Positions 1 through 14,195 of a stretch of 64,000 nt of DNA are shown one piece after another. A model generated the notes under the pieces. The model was not told where the DNA came from. It saw nothing but the letters and a program-made list of their open reading frames with translations, and did no database searches. Source of the DNA: Apostichopus japonicus (taxonomy: Eukaryota > Echinodermata > Holothuroidea > Aspidochirotida > Stichopodidae); NCBI RefSeq assembly GCF_037975245.1, contig NC_092569.1, positions 26,117,168-26,181,167 on the forward strand. The letters are read 5' to 3'. The translations under genes and the position numbers were made by a program. The stretch's first letter is position 1. Every line of letters starts with the position of its first letter.

Positions 1-865
1 AAACAAATTCTTTCATGAAATTGCAGTAAAGCTTAATCAAATCAAGTACATTTAGCTGCATTGGTAGGCTTTATGACTTTTGGCGTCGAATGAATGACAT
101 CCAAAATCAACCATTGAAAATAGAAACCCAGAAACTAAAGATGCTATGTCTCGTCTCAGCGGAATCCAACAATATACAGTAGATTTATTTTAGAAGGTAT
201 ATCCAATGTTTGGTTATGAGGAAAGCTAACAAATAAGGAAACTTATTGACGTTTGTGATATTGTGGGATGGAGTGTGGTGGCACGCACCGAATGGTATAG
301 GATAAGATGAGAGCACAGCCTATTGGCTATGAATATGGCGCAGAATATGCCGCTAGAATGTGGCGCTGAAATATATGAAGAGGGTATACATATTGGACCT
401 TAACACTGGATGCCTCGTGAGCGCCCAGGCCGAACAAGCACCGACTAGAATTATCTCAGTCGTTTTGTGAATCTCCTAGGAGTAAATATCCGTAACTAGC
501 CAACCCCTCCATCATACACTTTCTTTGAAAATTATAATAAATATGTTAAATTAAAAAAACAAAGAGTGACAAAATGATTAAAATATTATTAACAGTAAAA
601 ATTATCTCAACCGTTTAAGGACAACCAGGAAAGAATATTTCCGAAATGCGCAGCAAAAGGGGACTTCTTTGATTTTACCAACATTCAGGGAAGATTGTAC
701 TGCTTAGTATATGCCACTTTGAAGAATTTTTGGGTACAAAACATGTCACAGATTAATGCATATTATTCAAATAGAAACAGAGCCTGGAAGCGTGCCTCAA
801 ACACCCCCCCCCCCTTTCCTCCCTCTTCTCCAACTTCCAGTTTTTGAGAAAACCTCAAGGTGCAA
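1..865. other. Non-coding, no feature recognised
   Basis: AT-rich sequence without protein-like ORFs. Only a poly-C run near 805-814 stands out. Confidence 0.5.
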
Positions 866-1308
866 AGTATATATATATATATATATAAATGAAAATCGTA
901 ATGAGTTGGAGAATCAAGAAGAGTGTAAAAAACTTCCAGCCTCCACCGGGATTCGAGCCCGGGCCTCCCGCTTTGTACGCGGACACCCTAACCAACTAGG
1001 CCATGGACGCTGATTGTATGTCCAGAGGTTCTAAACCGGTAAGGAAGGTCATAATTCCACTGTAGCGTTTCTCACCTGTATCGAACAATACTAGTTCTGT
1101 TTTTGGTGACAAAGTTTGCCTTACTCTAGAGATCAAACATGATGCTAACCAACTCGAAAATCATTTGTGATTCCTAAAGCCGGATCTCGAAAGATATACT
1201 TTGAACAGACTTAATGTTAATGAAATGGAGGTAAACGACAAAGGCAAATGAATATATATAAATGAAAATCGTAATGAGTTATATATATATATATATATAT
1301 ATATATAC
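866..1308 (-). mobile_element. tRNA-headed repeat family A, copy 1
   Basis: On the minus strand it reads: a TA tract, a tail fragment (ACTCATTACGATTTTCATT), a body of about 220 bp, a tRNA-like part (about 941-1008 with B box GGGCTCGAATCC), then the tail again and a second TA tract. The same order occurs at 5552-6022, and in part at 13383-13720. The tRNA part folds with a 5-bp anticodon stem and ACA loop (Cys-like), so this is a tRNA-derived SINE or composite rather than a working tRNA gene. Confidence 0.75.
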
Positions 1309-4300
1309 CAAACAAAATGGACTTTAAAGGTGCCATTTTTTGTGAACATTCAAATGTTAGAATTTGTGATACATACTGCACAACGGGACATTTTGAGGTG
1401 GCTGTGTGGACCCCCCCCCCCCCCGCCCCCAGGTCACATGTCCCACTGTTGCTAATAGTGTCAGAATCTATTTTTCATAATCTCTAACATAATAATTCTT
1501 AGATTTACTTGAATAAATTCGCTGAATCATTACACGTGGTCTCTTTTTTCTTGTGGGAAAAACGAGGGGAGCCTTGGCTAGTGACGTCATTTACGTTCTT
1601 CAAATGTTAAATTTCACACTTGCCATACCGATGCATAACTTGCAAACGGGAAGTACGACATAAGGAACTTGTAATAGAGGCGGTGCCTTTTGGTGCTGGG
1701 AATGATCAAGGTTGTGTATTGTCTTTCAGCATTAATTATATAACTGTTAGCTCAGGCACAAAATATATACAAAGTAATACAACTTAATGGTTAAGTTAGA
1801 GACCATTTCCAGAACGTACAACGGATTGTACACAAAGAACACAATTACCTTTTGATGTTTAAGAACAAGGGACAGAAACATGTACCGCGCGGGCAAGGAA
1901 GGACTAAAGTGAAAAGGAATTGGGGCATAATAGAGTTTTATCAGGCAGTTGTTAAGAAGTTCCGGGTTTAATTTAGTCTTGTTAAGACCCTATAGTATGA
2001 ACAGCCTATTGCATCTTTTGTTTTTTCAGGCAAAGCTATTTTCCCCTATCTATTTGCTGTGCTGCCCAAAGAACGCCCCCGGCAACGCTTTCGATGTTAC
2101 GGACAGTTTCCTTGGGCATGTAAAAAAGGCAGTAGGCAGACACATATTCCAGTTTGTGTCACCTAGGTCTTCAGGAATGAATAAACCTTTCTAATGGAGT
2201 GACTTCGTTACCGATCACCTGAAGCAAGCAATCTACTCAGTAGAAAAGGTATACATGATGTTACGTCATATGAAAACCCTCAACGGCAATTACAACCCCC
2301 CCCCCACCCCCGGCTCAAATTGATTGTCGTTTCATTTTACGAACTGGGAAGGGGTAAGGATGAAAGAATTACTTAAAAGTGTATTTTTTAACTTGTATTT
2401 GTTATCTTGATAAGTGTACCGTCTCTGTGAAGTCTGTTGGTGGGCTGAAAAGAAAAGTAGGTTGTTTTTCATTTCATCCTATGCTGTCATTATTGTATCA
2501 CCATTTTACCTCCATGGCATTACTAATTATATTCATTGGCTTGACCAACTTGGTAAATATTTTCAATCGTTCGGTCTCAGACCAAACTGCAAATAACGAA
2601 GAAACTAAAAATAGAACGAATGAAAAGAGATAACCTGACAGACTGACAGACAGACAAAAAGATTGATGTGACAATGATGTAAAGATAGCGTGCTGGCTAG
2701 ACAGACTCTACTGGCTCTACGCATGCGTATTCGAACCCCTTGAACGACCATCATAATCGTACAGCGTGCAGTCCTTCTCGCGTATCCGACCCTCCCCACC
2801 CCCTGTTACTGACCACAATGCATGGAGGGGGAACATACCACGTTAATGGAAGGGATGTGGAAGTGGGGGAAGGGGAGGGGGCTGAGACGTGTACACAGTG
2901 TATCAGCCTGTTGGCAAATACCAATTGATAGGATATACCAAATTAACTTAAAGAAATTTTATTAAGTATCGGTTAGACAATGCGTTTTGAATTCAAAAGT
3001 GACAATTCTCTTCAAAGAATATGCATTTTCATTTTTTTTTTATACAATTTTCTTAACACTGTCGTCTTTATCTCAATCTTACTTTGAATGCTTAAAATTA
3101 AATCTGAATGTTTACCTTGAAATCAGCGGAGTAACGTTAGGGGGTTAGGAGGGGTTAAGCTACCTGGCTAACTGGCATAGGGACTCCGACGGGCCCTGTC
3201 CCTTGGTTATTAAATTCCCCTTAAGTACTTGACCTCTGCGAGTAAAATGAGTTCAAGTTAGACATTTTACACAACAGAAAAAGTATTGGAAAGTGACGTT
3301 ACAACAAACTTGTCACCTTAAACGATGGGTCTATTGTTAAAGGTGTTATATTTGTGTTCCACGAGTGTCCTTATAACTGACAGGTATAATCAGAAGAAAA
3401 AAAACAAGGGAAATAAATGCTGTTATTGTTGACTATCATCCCTTTAGTTAGAAACAAGTTGTCATTCAATTCTTAAATTAACAATACACCAGTCAAATGC
3501 AGTTAAAATAATTTCCACCGACTATTTCTACAGTGAAATGAATCAGGCTAAATAAATCAATAGATTTCGGGAAGTTAAAAACAAGTAACATTTAGTATAA
3601 GGGAATTTCCATGCAAAAGTGTACCTCGTGCAGGGGTATTGTTGCAGCAATCACGTGACGAAGTAGGAAATGAGGTACGATCTTTATGTTCACACGGTAG
3701 CTGATTTGAATCCCCCCTTCCCCTCCCTCCATATTCATGTGATGATGGTCTTGGATGAGCACGGCTTGTATAGTCAACCATCTGTTCGCAAGTTCAGAGA
3801 ATAACGAGGCGGTCCTGTAGTTACCACAACCTTTCCTGCTTCTGGATCGCTACGTAATCTCCCCCCCCCCGACCCCCAGCCTCAATTCGAGGGCTGAGAG
3901 TATTAACATCAGCAAATCAACATCTGCTCTCTCAAATACTGACTGCAGTTTAAAGTGAAGGCAACTCATTAATATCATCACTGCAGTGTAGACACTGTGA
4001 ACGAAGTTATTTCTCAGTTTCCATATTTATCACTGAAGTTGATATGGTCTGATCGAAGTGACGCACATTGCTGACCAATACAATAGCCCCCCCCCCCTAC
4101 CCTCCACCCCACCTCTACCGCACCCCGTACAAACAAATTCAACCGGTTTGATCATTGAAGAACCAACTTATTTTGTTAGAAGGCGTGCCTCTATACTTGT
4201 TTATACTGTTTCTTTATATATAGTGCAACCCCCTCCCTCACCCCCCCCCCCTCAAGTGGTACATAGCTACTTGATCAAGAAAACAAACATCGTAACTAAA

Positions 4301-4685
4301 AAAGACATAAGCGTCATCACTTACGACAAAACTGGTGAGTTTTAAGTAATAAATTAACTGAAAATGCTTTGTATTATATGACAAAATTACGTAAATTATA
4401 TAGGTAAAGGGCCAACGTATATTAATTGTAAATATAGAATAACGACGGTAAATTAATCAACAAGTACATCCTTGCATTAATTTAAAACTTCATATACCGA
4501 TATCTATTTTAATATTTTGATTATTAAATCAATATTATTTCTGCATAACACTTTAAGGTAAACTAATTTATAATATCATTTTATATCCAGAATGCCAAAA
4601 TGCCATCAGCTTTCCTTGTTCTGGATGATTAATTAATCTTAACCCCCCCTCACTTGACGTCATAGTATTCGCATTGTCCATATGA
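1309..4685. other. Non-coding intergenic stretch with poly-C runs
   Basis: No gene seen. Long C runs at about 1411-1425, 2296-2305, 3861-3870, 4086-4095 and 4239-4250. An ORF at 1949-2194 has a fair acceptor before it but no family resemblance. Confidence 0.5.
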
Positions 4686-4697
4686 ATGACGTCACAC

Positions 4698-4980
<283 letters not shown>

Positions 4981-5551
4981 TATATGAGCGTATGTATGTA
5001 TATGTTTACATGACACGGTATTCCCAATTAACGGACAATACGTTTATGTTGCAACATATAGTCTTTGCTAAAACAATACAAGTATCGAGTTAGTCTCGAT
5101 TGGAAACAATCATTTCCCCTGCATTGCTCCTCAAGAGATGTTAATGAACGCCCACTGTGACGTTGAAATATTTCTCTTTATAATTAGCCAAAACATACCA
5201 CGCCGTTATTTGTTTTAGTTGTCAATTCCTGTATCTAATTACACTATTGAGAGGGAGATGTTAAAGACTATACTTTTAATGACCTTGAAATTTCATGTCT
5301 AAATTCCAGTTGTCATAACTTCAGATATTACCCTCATAATTATAGATAACGGTTTAACCAATCATATTATTTGAGATAAAGTTAGCTTAACTTGATGCTG
5401 GAAAAATGTCTTCCTCTAAATTCCGTACTACTAATAGGTTAAGGCTGATGTATGACCACGGTAACTGAGTAAGACGGAACTACCTAACTCGTAGGATATA
5501 TATGATGAAGTGAGATAAACGATCGACCTGCAGTTACTGTACACACAGCGA

Positions 5552-5968
5552 ATCCTGGTGGAGGCTGGAAGTTTTTTCACTGTTCTTGATTTTCCAACTC
5601 ACTACGATTTCAATATATATATTCATTTGCCTTTGTCGTTTACCTCCATTTCATTAACAAAGTCTGTTCAAAGTATCTCTTTCGAGATCCGGCTTGAGGA
5701 ATCACAAATGATTTCGAGTTGGTTTGATCTCTAGAATAAGGCAAATATGTCACCAAAACAGAACTAGTATGTTCGATACAGGTGACAAACGCCTACAGTG
5801 GAATTACGACCTTCCATACCGGTTTAGAACCTCTGGACATACAATCAGCGTCCATGGCCTAGTTGGTTAGGGTGTCCGCGTACAAAGCGGGAGGCCCGGG
5901 TTCGAATCCCGGTATGGAGGCTGGAAGTTGTTTCCCTGTTCTTAATTTTCCAACTCATTACGATTTTC

Positions 5969-6022
<54 letters not shown>
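5552..6022 (+). mobile_element. tRNA-headed repeat family A, copy 2 (most complete)
   Basis: Begins with tail sequence (GGTGGAGGCTGGAAG ... CCAACTCACTACGATTT), a short AT tract and ATTCATTTGCC, a body, then the tRNA-like part at 5851-5918 (A box GGCCTAGTTGG, B box GGTTCGAATCC, 5-bp ends TCCAT/ATGGA), and ends with the same tail and about 55 bp of TA. The repeated tail at both ends suggests a dimer or stacked insertion. Confidence 0.8.
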
Positions 6023-6024
<2 letters not shown>

Positions 6025-8938
6025 TTATGGATACAGAATAACAACGAACAACCAAAATATACGTTATTCGGACTACAGCTCATCTTAAATTGGCAACTCG
6101 CTACCCTTCCACCCCTTTTCTCCTCCTCATCATCCTCACCCACCCACCCCTCTCCTTACAATATCTGCATATATTCTCAAAATTCAACTCTTGATTGACT
6201 AAGTCATTTCGAGTATCTTATGACGTAATTCTGCTGGAAATAAGTTTTGAAATGTCTAACAATTGGTTAGCGTACAAGTAGCCTACTACTACTGTCACAC
6301 TTCAAGCGGGTACCTTAACATTGTTGTTTGTGATCTCGCTTCCAAACTGGGTTTTATTTTTGAGATTTTCTACGAATAGTTATAAACTCTGGTACAAAAT
6401 CTATTTCTTGAAATATCAAATTGATCTCGATCCTCTGTTTTTCTTTAGCTCATTTTTCATTTATGTTTGTATATAATGTCATGTATCGCCCCCCCCCCCT
6501 CTCCCTCTCTCTCTCTTCTTTTGCACTTTAAAAGTTCGTGCAAATATCCGGTTCCTGTTGACACTTCTATCTGTAGATCTACAAAAAAAAAAAAAAAAAA
6601 AAAAAAATACGCGAAAGTGGCAATTAAACAACATTTGTCATAGCTTTTATTGATAATTAACTTTCGGTTGCTTTATTTAGATTTGGTTTAATAAGGTTGT
6701 TTTCCCTTTTACAGAGAGAATGAGCCCAGCATTAAACTCTGTTCTTTCTGGAATTATAATAAGACCAAAAGACGAAAAAGAAGTAACGGACTCATTGAAA
6801 TAAATAATTTAAAAAACAAAATGTCCATTTAGGCCCTTACCGCGGAACCTAGATGTACGTTTTGGATGTTTTTATTATTTTTTTATTGATGTTTTTTATT
6901 TGCAATGTCTTAATTCAAATATAAAGAGTTCGTTTTAATGTGTAATTGTGCATCCTTCGCTTATCGAAGGAGAGATAGGCCTAAGTTTACAACATACCTA
7001 ACTTTACACAGTGTGTTGCTGTTTGTTTTTATTTACAACACAACCAGAGGTCGATAACTGGTACAGCTACATATAGCCATTGGTGAGCTTTATTTGTCAA
7101 CATTGCTGCCACGACCTTCGGTTGTTTAATTAGACGGAATCTTTTATGATCGTAAAAACAAATACACTTTGACAATATAAGGTGTACCCAGACAAAACAG
7201 TTTGAAAAGAACCAACTTAAAGTACTTGTATGCCACTGATGTTCTCTTTGCGAATGAATTATCAAAAATATGATTTGTCAGGCTGTTATTTTCTGTCATT
7301 TTTCTTGAAATATTTGAAAGGCAGTGAAGTTGTAACACTTTGGATGTGTTACGTTATCGATCGATGAGATAAAAATTAGTTCTAATCGAGTTATTTCTAG
7401 CACTTCTTAAACTCGCTGGCTGAAATAATTTGGTTTTGGGTAAAGTTTTCTTCGTTACTATAGTTCATCGACTTTTGGTTTTTCACAACAACAAAAAACA
7501 TATTAATAATAATAATATTGTTCTAAGATCCTTTCTCAAGAATATGAAACCAAAACAAATTAACCACATAAAAATAGATGAAAAATATTTAAAGAGAGGA
7601 AAAGTCGACATATTAACATCATTCTTTTAGGTGATAACGTGCGATTTTTAATATGTAACGAAAACTACACAATGCGGTTGCAACTATATCTATTTCAAAA
7701 CTGTGAATATCGCGAAATTGTGAAATTGAAAGTCTCAAAGAATTAAACAGTTGACTGGTACATGAAAGTTTAACTCACACACAAAGTGCGTTCAACCGTG
7801 GAAAGCTCGGATGATTCGTACCTGCTTTAGAAGTGTTCGACTGGTCTTAACGTCATCAAATCGCAGCAATTAGACACGGCCAAACGTAATCAATTCTCGG
7901 CTGAGTTCGGCAAACATAACGCTACCTACGTCACGCAGACGCAGTGATCATGCCTACCGTTTTTGTAATGATAGGAGTGGGAGGTTGGGGGGGGGGGGAG
8001 TTGGGCGGGACGTACGAGCTATTAAAATTGTTCAACTATACGGTCCCTTTACTTACCTACACCTCACTTGTCATTTTCCATTCATTCATATACATAAAAT
8101 ATTCTGCGACTTTTGCCGATGGCACTGTAGTAATTATATAATGGTATATGACGTGGTTTTATTTGTGTGTGTGTGCGTGAGAAGGCGGTGGAGTGGGGAG
8201 GAGGAGTGATCATTAAAGAGAAAAACAGGATTGCCCAGATTGCTCCCAGGCGCAACGAAGTGGGTGCAAATAGCAAATAACCAGGGTACAATTACAAATC
8301 CACGACAAAAACAATTTCGTCCCGATGCATAAATTACAATTAAAGTAAGATAATTAATATGCCTAGACCCATTTACTGTAAAGATGTGGTGTGGGCAGGG
8401 GATGATTAGCCTACTGGTTTACTCACTCGCAACCGGCGCCACGCGGGCATGCTGGGGTGACGGAGGTGAGGAGTCTTTCCTCTCGATCGCAACAGATACT
8501 TGTTTCCTCCGAGAGGATTATACATACGCACTCCGCGTTGCCTGTTGCAGGATCATTGCGCATACCGCTAGCGATTTAGGTATATAGGCAGTTCGAACCT
8601 GTGTATATTGGTGGAGGTCAACAACCTGATATTGTTCTCAAATTGAGCCAACGCTCTACTTTCTTTGCATTTCTTTGTTTTACAAGTTATTAAACACATG
8701 AATATGGCAGGTACCGTAAATTATTTTACCCCCCAAAAAAAAAAAAATTGAAGTCTATAACTTCAAAATCCACATTCAACAGACATTTGAAAAAGGAATT
8801 TATTAACTCGTACTAGTATTATATAATCTATTCACGTATCCATCTGAGCATCATTAAGATATTATTACTGTATATTTAATCCTTACGTATATTCTGTATT
8901 ATATATATTTGTACATTTTGCTTTTCTTTTCTCCCAGG
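6023..8938. other. Non-coding intergenic stretch
   Basis: No gene recognised. Contains a 26-base poly-A run at 6582-6607, poly-C at 6488-6499 and a G run at 7988-8000. Confidence 0.5.
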
Positions 8939-8939
8939 G

Positions 8940-8983
8940 AGTCTCCTACCTTGTTAAGTCTTTTTAAGACTCTATAGGAGACT
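8940..8983. repeat. Imperfect hairpin
   Basis: AGTCTCCTA pairs with TAGGAGACT across a loop that itself contains the inner pair AGTCTT/AAGACT. It is followed by an A-rich stretch (ATAAATAAATAAATG). Could be a small foldback element; function unknown. Confidence 0.5.
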
Positions 8984-11136
8984 TCCTTTCCCATTGTACA
9001 CAATTAGCGATAAAACAAATAAATAAATGAAAACAAAGAGAAGACAAACAAAATTATTGACAAGAATGAGATTTAAATAAGTTACCTAGCTCGCGATCCT
9101 TCCATGGTATGAGAGGTGTTCTGTTTATTGATTGGCAGCAACCTTCTCACCATCCCCTCAGTAAAGAGATGGTTATATAGGGAGAGAATTGGGCGCACAA
9201 AAGGAAAGTCTACATTCATATTTAATATGGTGAGCAATGTTGTGATATGTAATTAGTACCTCTAAACCACCGCATATCATACTGCACTCAAATAAATGAC
9301 ATCATCTGATTTCTTAAACCTATTTCTTAATGATTCAAAGGGACCTTAAACAGGAGCCTATACATCGACAGCAGTTTAGATCAGACATTTTATCTAGGTA
9401 TCAAGATGAATAAACAATTGAGCCCTAAAGGATATAAGCGGGGACCTATTTTGCTCACTGACCGGGATGCGGTCGGCGACCGGCTACAGCGGAAGAGTGT
9501 TCCCCCCCAAACCCACCCACCCCCACACACACCCTACCCACCCCAATCCCATCACACCCCTGCCCTTTATTTTCTTGCCAACGGACCTCCTGGGCTACGT
9601 TCCTCTTTCCCCCGGGTTGAGGCAGTACATACTTGAGGTCAAAGGATCAAATCCAGCGCTAGTCAATCATGTTTTGGCTCTTTTAAGTACAGGTTTAGCT
9701 CAAATTATATGTTTGTTGCAAACCATTCGGTTGGAAATTCACCGCTGTTTTAATTAGCAGTATTTATAACACACACGCTATCGTTTTTAATGAATAACTG
9801 AGTATTTATTTTTATTCTCCCATGACAAATTCTGTATTATTGAATGTGTTCTGTTTCAGAAACGATTTTGTTTTATCATACAGCCGCTATACTTACTCAG
9901 AATTTGGCTTGAACAAAATATATCCGCAGTTCATTGTTCATTTATGAACGACAAATTTAGGCCATTGCCATTTCGAGCATTTTGTTTTTCTTTGTCTGTT
10001 TCTTTGCAAAAACATGTTAAAGGGAATTATCAATTTGAGCGTTCGTGAGAAAACGAACGGCAATTGTATTAAGAATCTAAACCAGAAGCAACTATCTTCA
10101 AATGAACCCGTTCCCAATTACCTGAGGGTTTGGTTTCAAAATCCACGGTGTCACCAAAACTAGACTACATTGTAATTAATTATTACCTTGAAATTAGTCA
10201 ATCTTTAAGTCTTCGAGTGGGTTTATCTATTGAGGAATGAACCAGGTAGTTAAAACTGAAACTATAACTATTACACTTTGTACCTAAAAGTCAGGTTGAT
10301 TTTGTAGCCTTATTACGAAATAGGCAATGATATAAGTGTTACATTAATTGCACCATCATTAACCAAGGAAAACATTTTCTTGTTCACACCAGATTAAAAT
10401 AGACTTTAGTTGAACCGGGAAAGACGATAATAATAACATCACGTAAATCTTCTTTCTTTCAACTTGGGGTTTGAAACTACGTCTTATTATTATTAGTATA
10501 GTTATGTCATATTTAACGTCCTGTAACCGACCTTAAGCTATGTATACAATGAAAACCAGAGCTGAAACTGACCACAGTAATTACCACATGTGCAGGTTGT
10601 CAAACAATGCTTATTGGTTTCCGCTTTGATGAGCTTTGTGGTAGTCATTCTCTTATTGCAACTTTTGTGTTGAACTGTATGTTTGACCCCGGAAAGAAAA
10701 CCTTTCTATGTTGAAACTTAATTGGATATTTAGTTTAATGTTTTATGGTTCTGGTGAAATCTTAGTGCACAGCTAAAGACAATACGAGGAACCTTATAAT
10801 CCATCGGGTGCCGGTGACTTATAGCAAACAATTCAAACGATTGAAACTCGAACAATGCAATCAAGTCTACCATCAAACAAAGCGTACAATTCTATTGTTT
10901 GCTGATTTTTTTTGTCTACCTTTAACTATGTGTTTTAAATAAAGGTTAAAATTCTGTTCTGAAGCGCTCACCTTTAATTAAACTGTGTTTGTTGCTAGTG
11001 ACTTTTTGAACTCCAATTAAGAAAAGAATTTTATAAATTAAGAAGCAATGTTACCTGTCCATGTAAAATAGTTTATATTCTTGAGCGTGTGTCTTTGGAT
11101 TGGGTATGGGAAGGGTAAGTGGAGGGGAGGAGGTGA
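8984..11136. other. Non-coding intergenic stretch
   Basis: No gene or clear repeat. Near 9640-9660 a weak tRNA B-box-like GGATCAAATCC occurs; not enough to call an element. Confidence 0.45.
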
Positions 11137-11370
11137 CAGGCGCGTAGCCAAGGGGGGGGGGGGGGAGGAGGGGGGCCAAGGGGACGACCGCCCCAAACCC
11201 CTTGAGCATATTTTTGTTCTATGTTTTTATGATATCGCTAGTAATTTCAAAAGAGAAAATGCTAAGCTGCGAAGTGCCATTTCCAGCGATCTGGGAGGCA
11301 TTTTAGGCCAATTTTTTTTTTGGTACGCTTCGCGCTCACTTATGGTGGCGCTACGCTTAGATAGTTTGCA
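11137..11370 (+). mobile_element. Degenerate copy of the hAT-like element
   Basis: Starts CAGGCGCGTAGCC followed by a G run, then matches the 39202-39583 element around CATTTCCAGCGATCTGGGAG, TACGCTTCGCGC and GGTGGCGCTACGC. I could not find the far end, so it is probably truncated. It overlaps a 181-residue ORF that I do not consider a gene. Confidence 0.6.
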
Positions 11371-13380
11371 ATGCCATATCTACGGCTCCGATAGTTTGCC
11401 TACATGTTCGCAAATTCCAAGCGCCTGGGACGTGGGGAATTCGAGGACTCTTCACAGTTTTAGTACTGCCGCTGATGGCGCTATGACCGTTTTTGTCAGG
11501 ACTCAGATCACCGGCCGCCAGCCGTCCGCTACTGATTACCATCGAAACCAATCTGCAACTTTACACTACAACGAAGATAATACTGGCATTTTGACAGCAT
11601 ACATCAGAGAAATGAAACGAAAATAGCTGATGACATTTTCTAAGAAGCCGCATATTCTTAAAATAACTTGAATTTAAATGATTAGGAAATTTGTGTGATC
11701 TGTAAAACCAAGCCGTACAATTTTCCAATATCTTTGTAAGTAATATTCGGTTTACATTTTGCCAGTATTCGACTTATTAGTCACAGTTAAAGGTAACCAG
11801 AGCAAGCATTTACCTTACTTTCAATGCACCCCCACACTTTTTTTCCAATCAGTATAGACGTAATATCACGTTGCCACAAACAACCGAGGAAGATCTCAGG
11901 GGCAAGGAGTGTGGTATAAGGTACGGGACCACAATTAGAGTAGTGTTCATCCGCTCAAAAGGTTAACCATTGTTAGAGAAAAGAGGTAAAAGTACCTAAG
12001 GTAAAGCTTGTTTAAGCATGTTATCAGTTACTGTCATCGTTTGTTCTACGTGCCTTTATACGAAAGAGCATAATTTAAAAGACAGATGGTGTGAAAATAG
12101 GGAGGATCGAAGGTGATATAAACCATTTTAGAAAATCTTTGGTTAAATGTTGATATTACTCCGAGCGAGCAGATGGAAGGGCTCAGTATGCTAAACTTGC
12201 TCCTCTTCTAGCTCAAAATCTAAACGGTCATGATATAAAAGTTTGCAACTGCCAAGATCTCAGCTATCATGTGGTGGGTAGCATATACCAGTTGAAAACT
12301 TTTATCTATGCTTTGGTAGGTCTTGAAAGTGACGAGTATAGTGTGTAAGTCAATGGAACAATTAATTGTGGTGCGAGACCATAAGCCTCCACATGTGATG
12401 ACATCACGAAGTGGTACGGTAGAATTATAAGAACTATTAACATGACATGACTCCTATGCTTGTCATTAAGAGGTTTGAGCAAGGGAGGTGTAACACTCCC
12501 CTGCATGTTTGTTCCAAGCAGTAGCGGCACGGGACTCCTCAACTTCCATAAATTTTACTTTTCTCTTAACGTGTTTTCCTTTTTTAGACAATAACATAAA
12601 TATGACAGGTTAGGTTACGATTAAAATTCGATTGTTACTAAATATATATTATTGTCTGATTGTTTTCTATAAATAACGTTTTAATAATATTTTAGCACGG
12701 CTGTTTATTTTTGATAGTTTGTTCGTCGAGCTTTTCTATTAAGTTTCTACGCGAGTATTGAACCCAATATGAGTAGTGTCGATCACACTTTGACACCTAT
12801 TTAGAGGCTTTTACCTTTATGAATATTCATGAGCGAGTAACTAATAATTACCTGTAGTATCACATGTAATTACAATCAAAATAAAAACATTCTGACTTTA
12901 ATATCATTTTTTGAAATGAAAGTAGATTCAAGCTAAAGACATTGTTATGACATTTAAGTACGATCAAATATGGTTAAAAAATCATTAATATAAAATCTGC
13001 CCTTCCCATCCCTCACCCCTCTTTTTCCCAATAACATTGATCAATAAATTGACACATTTTTTTAAAAGTAAAATTACGACATTTGAACCAGTCTAATTGC
13101 CAATGAAAGTCAAGAAAATTGATCACAATGCTCTACAATATCTTTCAATTACATTTCTTCAATAAACACTGTCTTCTAGTATTTTATTATTAGCTAATGT
13201 TTGTAGCTTAAAATGTGATATATATTTCTCAGTTCTCTGAGCTGTCTGATGATCGCTCAATGCGTGAAACTCTGAAACAATTGCTAGTGTTCCACTAGTC
13301 TCAACTAATTCTCATCTATACTTCGCTCTGTCCACCGGACATAGAGCACTCTGCGCCAAGATAGACGCCACCCAACCAAA
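11371..13380. other. Non-coding intergenic stretch
   Basis: No gene, RNA or repeat recognised. Confidence 0.45.
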
Positions 13381-13382
13381 CG

Positions 13383-13429
13383 TATATATATATATATATA
13401 TAAAATATATAAAAATATATATATATGTG

Positions 13430-13473
<44 letters not shown>

Positions 13474-13720
13474 TATACAGTGACAAAACGTCCAGCCTCC
13501 ACCGGGGTTCGAACCCAGGCCTCTCGCTTTATACGCGGACCCCCTAACCACTAGGCTATGAACGCTGATTGTATGTCCATTGGTTCGAAACCGGTTAGGA
13601 AGATCGTAATTCCACTGTAGGCGTTTGTCACCTGTATCGAACAATACTAGTTCTGTTTTGTTGACATGTTTGCCTTACTCTAGAGATCAAACATGATGCT
13701 AACCAACTCGAATATATATA
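13383..13720 (-). mobile_element. tRNA-headed repeat family A, copy 3 (truncated)
   Basis: Minus-strand copy: TA tract at 13383-13468 on the tail side, tRNA-like part near 13496-13563 (B box GGGTTCGAACCCC), body up to CCAACTCGA, where a short TATATA replaces the rest. Confidence 0.75.
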
Positions 13721-13953
13721 GAGTATGACAAGTAAACTCAACAAAAGTGATGGCGCTACTTTGATACTACATCCATGGAGTTCCGTTATAGAGATACTAC
13801 GTCATAGATAAGTTATAATTTGTCTACGTACTACGCATATAGTTTATTACAGCGGCTCTGATACAGTAAACAGTTTATACAACAATACCTAATTATAGTT
13901 ATATATTGCAATTATCCCTTTATATATTACATATTTTGTTGTTGTTGTTGTAG

Positions 13954-14163
13954 TATTCCGATGGGGTTACCGAATTTCCATTTGAAGATATGGAAGAGAT
14001 TGGAGAACGTTGTCTCTCTTAACAGAGTGAATATTACCCGGAAATGGGTTATCCACCTGGACACTCTGCAAAAGGGCATTCTCACTCTAAGCATGGAATT
14101 AAAAGTGAACAATACAACACAAAAGATCACAAAAGACTTGAATCAGAGGACACACATACTACT
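13954..14163 (+). pseudogene. Possible isolated coding exon or exon relic
   Basis: After a good acceptor (GTTGTTGTTGTTGTAG) comes protein-like sequence YSDGVTEFPFEDMEEIGERC, a TAA at 14020-14022, and then, in the same frame, SEYYPEMGYPPGHSAKGHSH and a charged segment to EDTHTT. A second acceptor (CTCTCTTAACAG) sits right after the stop. The frame then runs into a satellite. No family recognised and no partner exons found. Confidence 0.3.
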
Positions 14164-14195
14164 GTAGATCGAAGTCGGCTTCTGCGACCCAGCGC

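Noticed and set aside
1949-2194. ORF after a TTTTTTCAG acceptor
   Set aside because: No recognisable family, no partner exons, and the frame before the acceptor is also open by chance.
5851-5918. A functional tRNA gene
   Set aside because: It has A and B boxes and a fold, but the same sequence sits inside a repeated element in three places, the ends pair over only 5 bp and the ACA anticodon is unlikely; it is better called a SINE head.
9640-9680. tRNA B-box-like GGATCAAATCC as a SINE
   Set aside because: No A box or repeated body found.
11081-11626. 181-residue plus-strand ORF
   Set aside because: It runs through a G run and a degenerate hAT-like element; composition is not protein-like.
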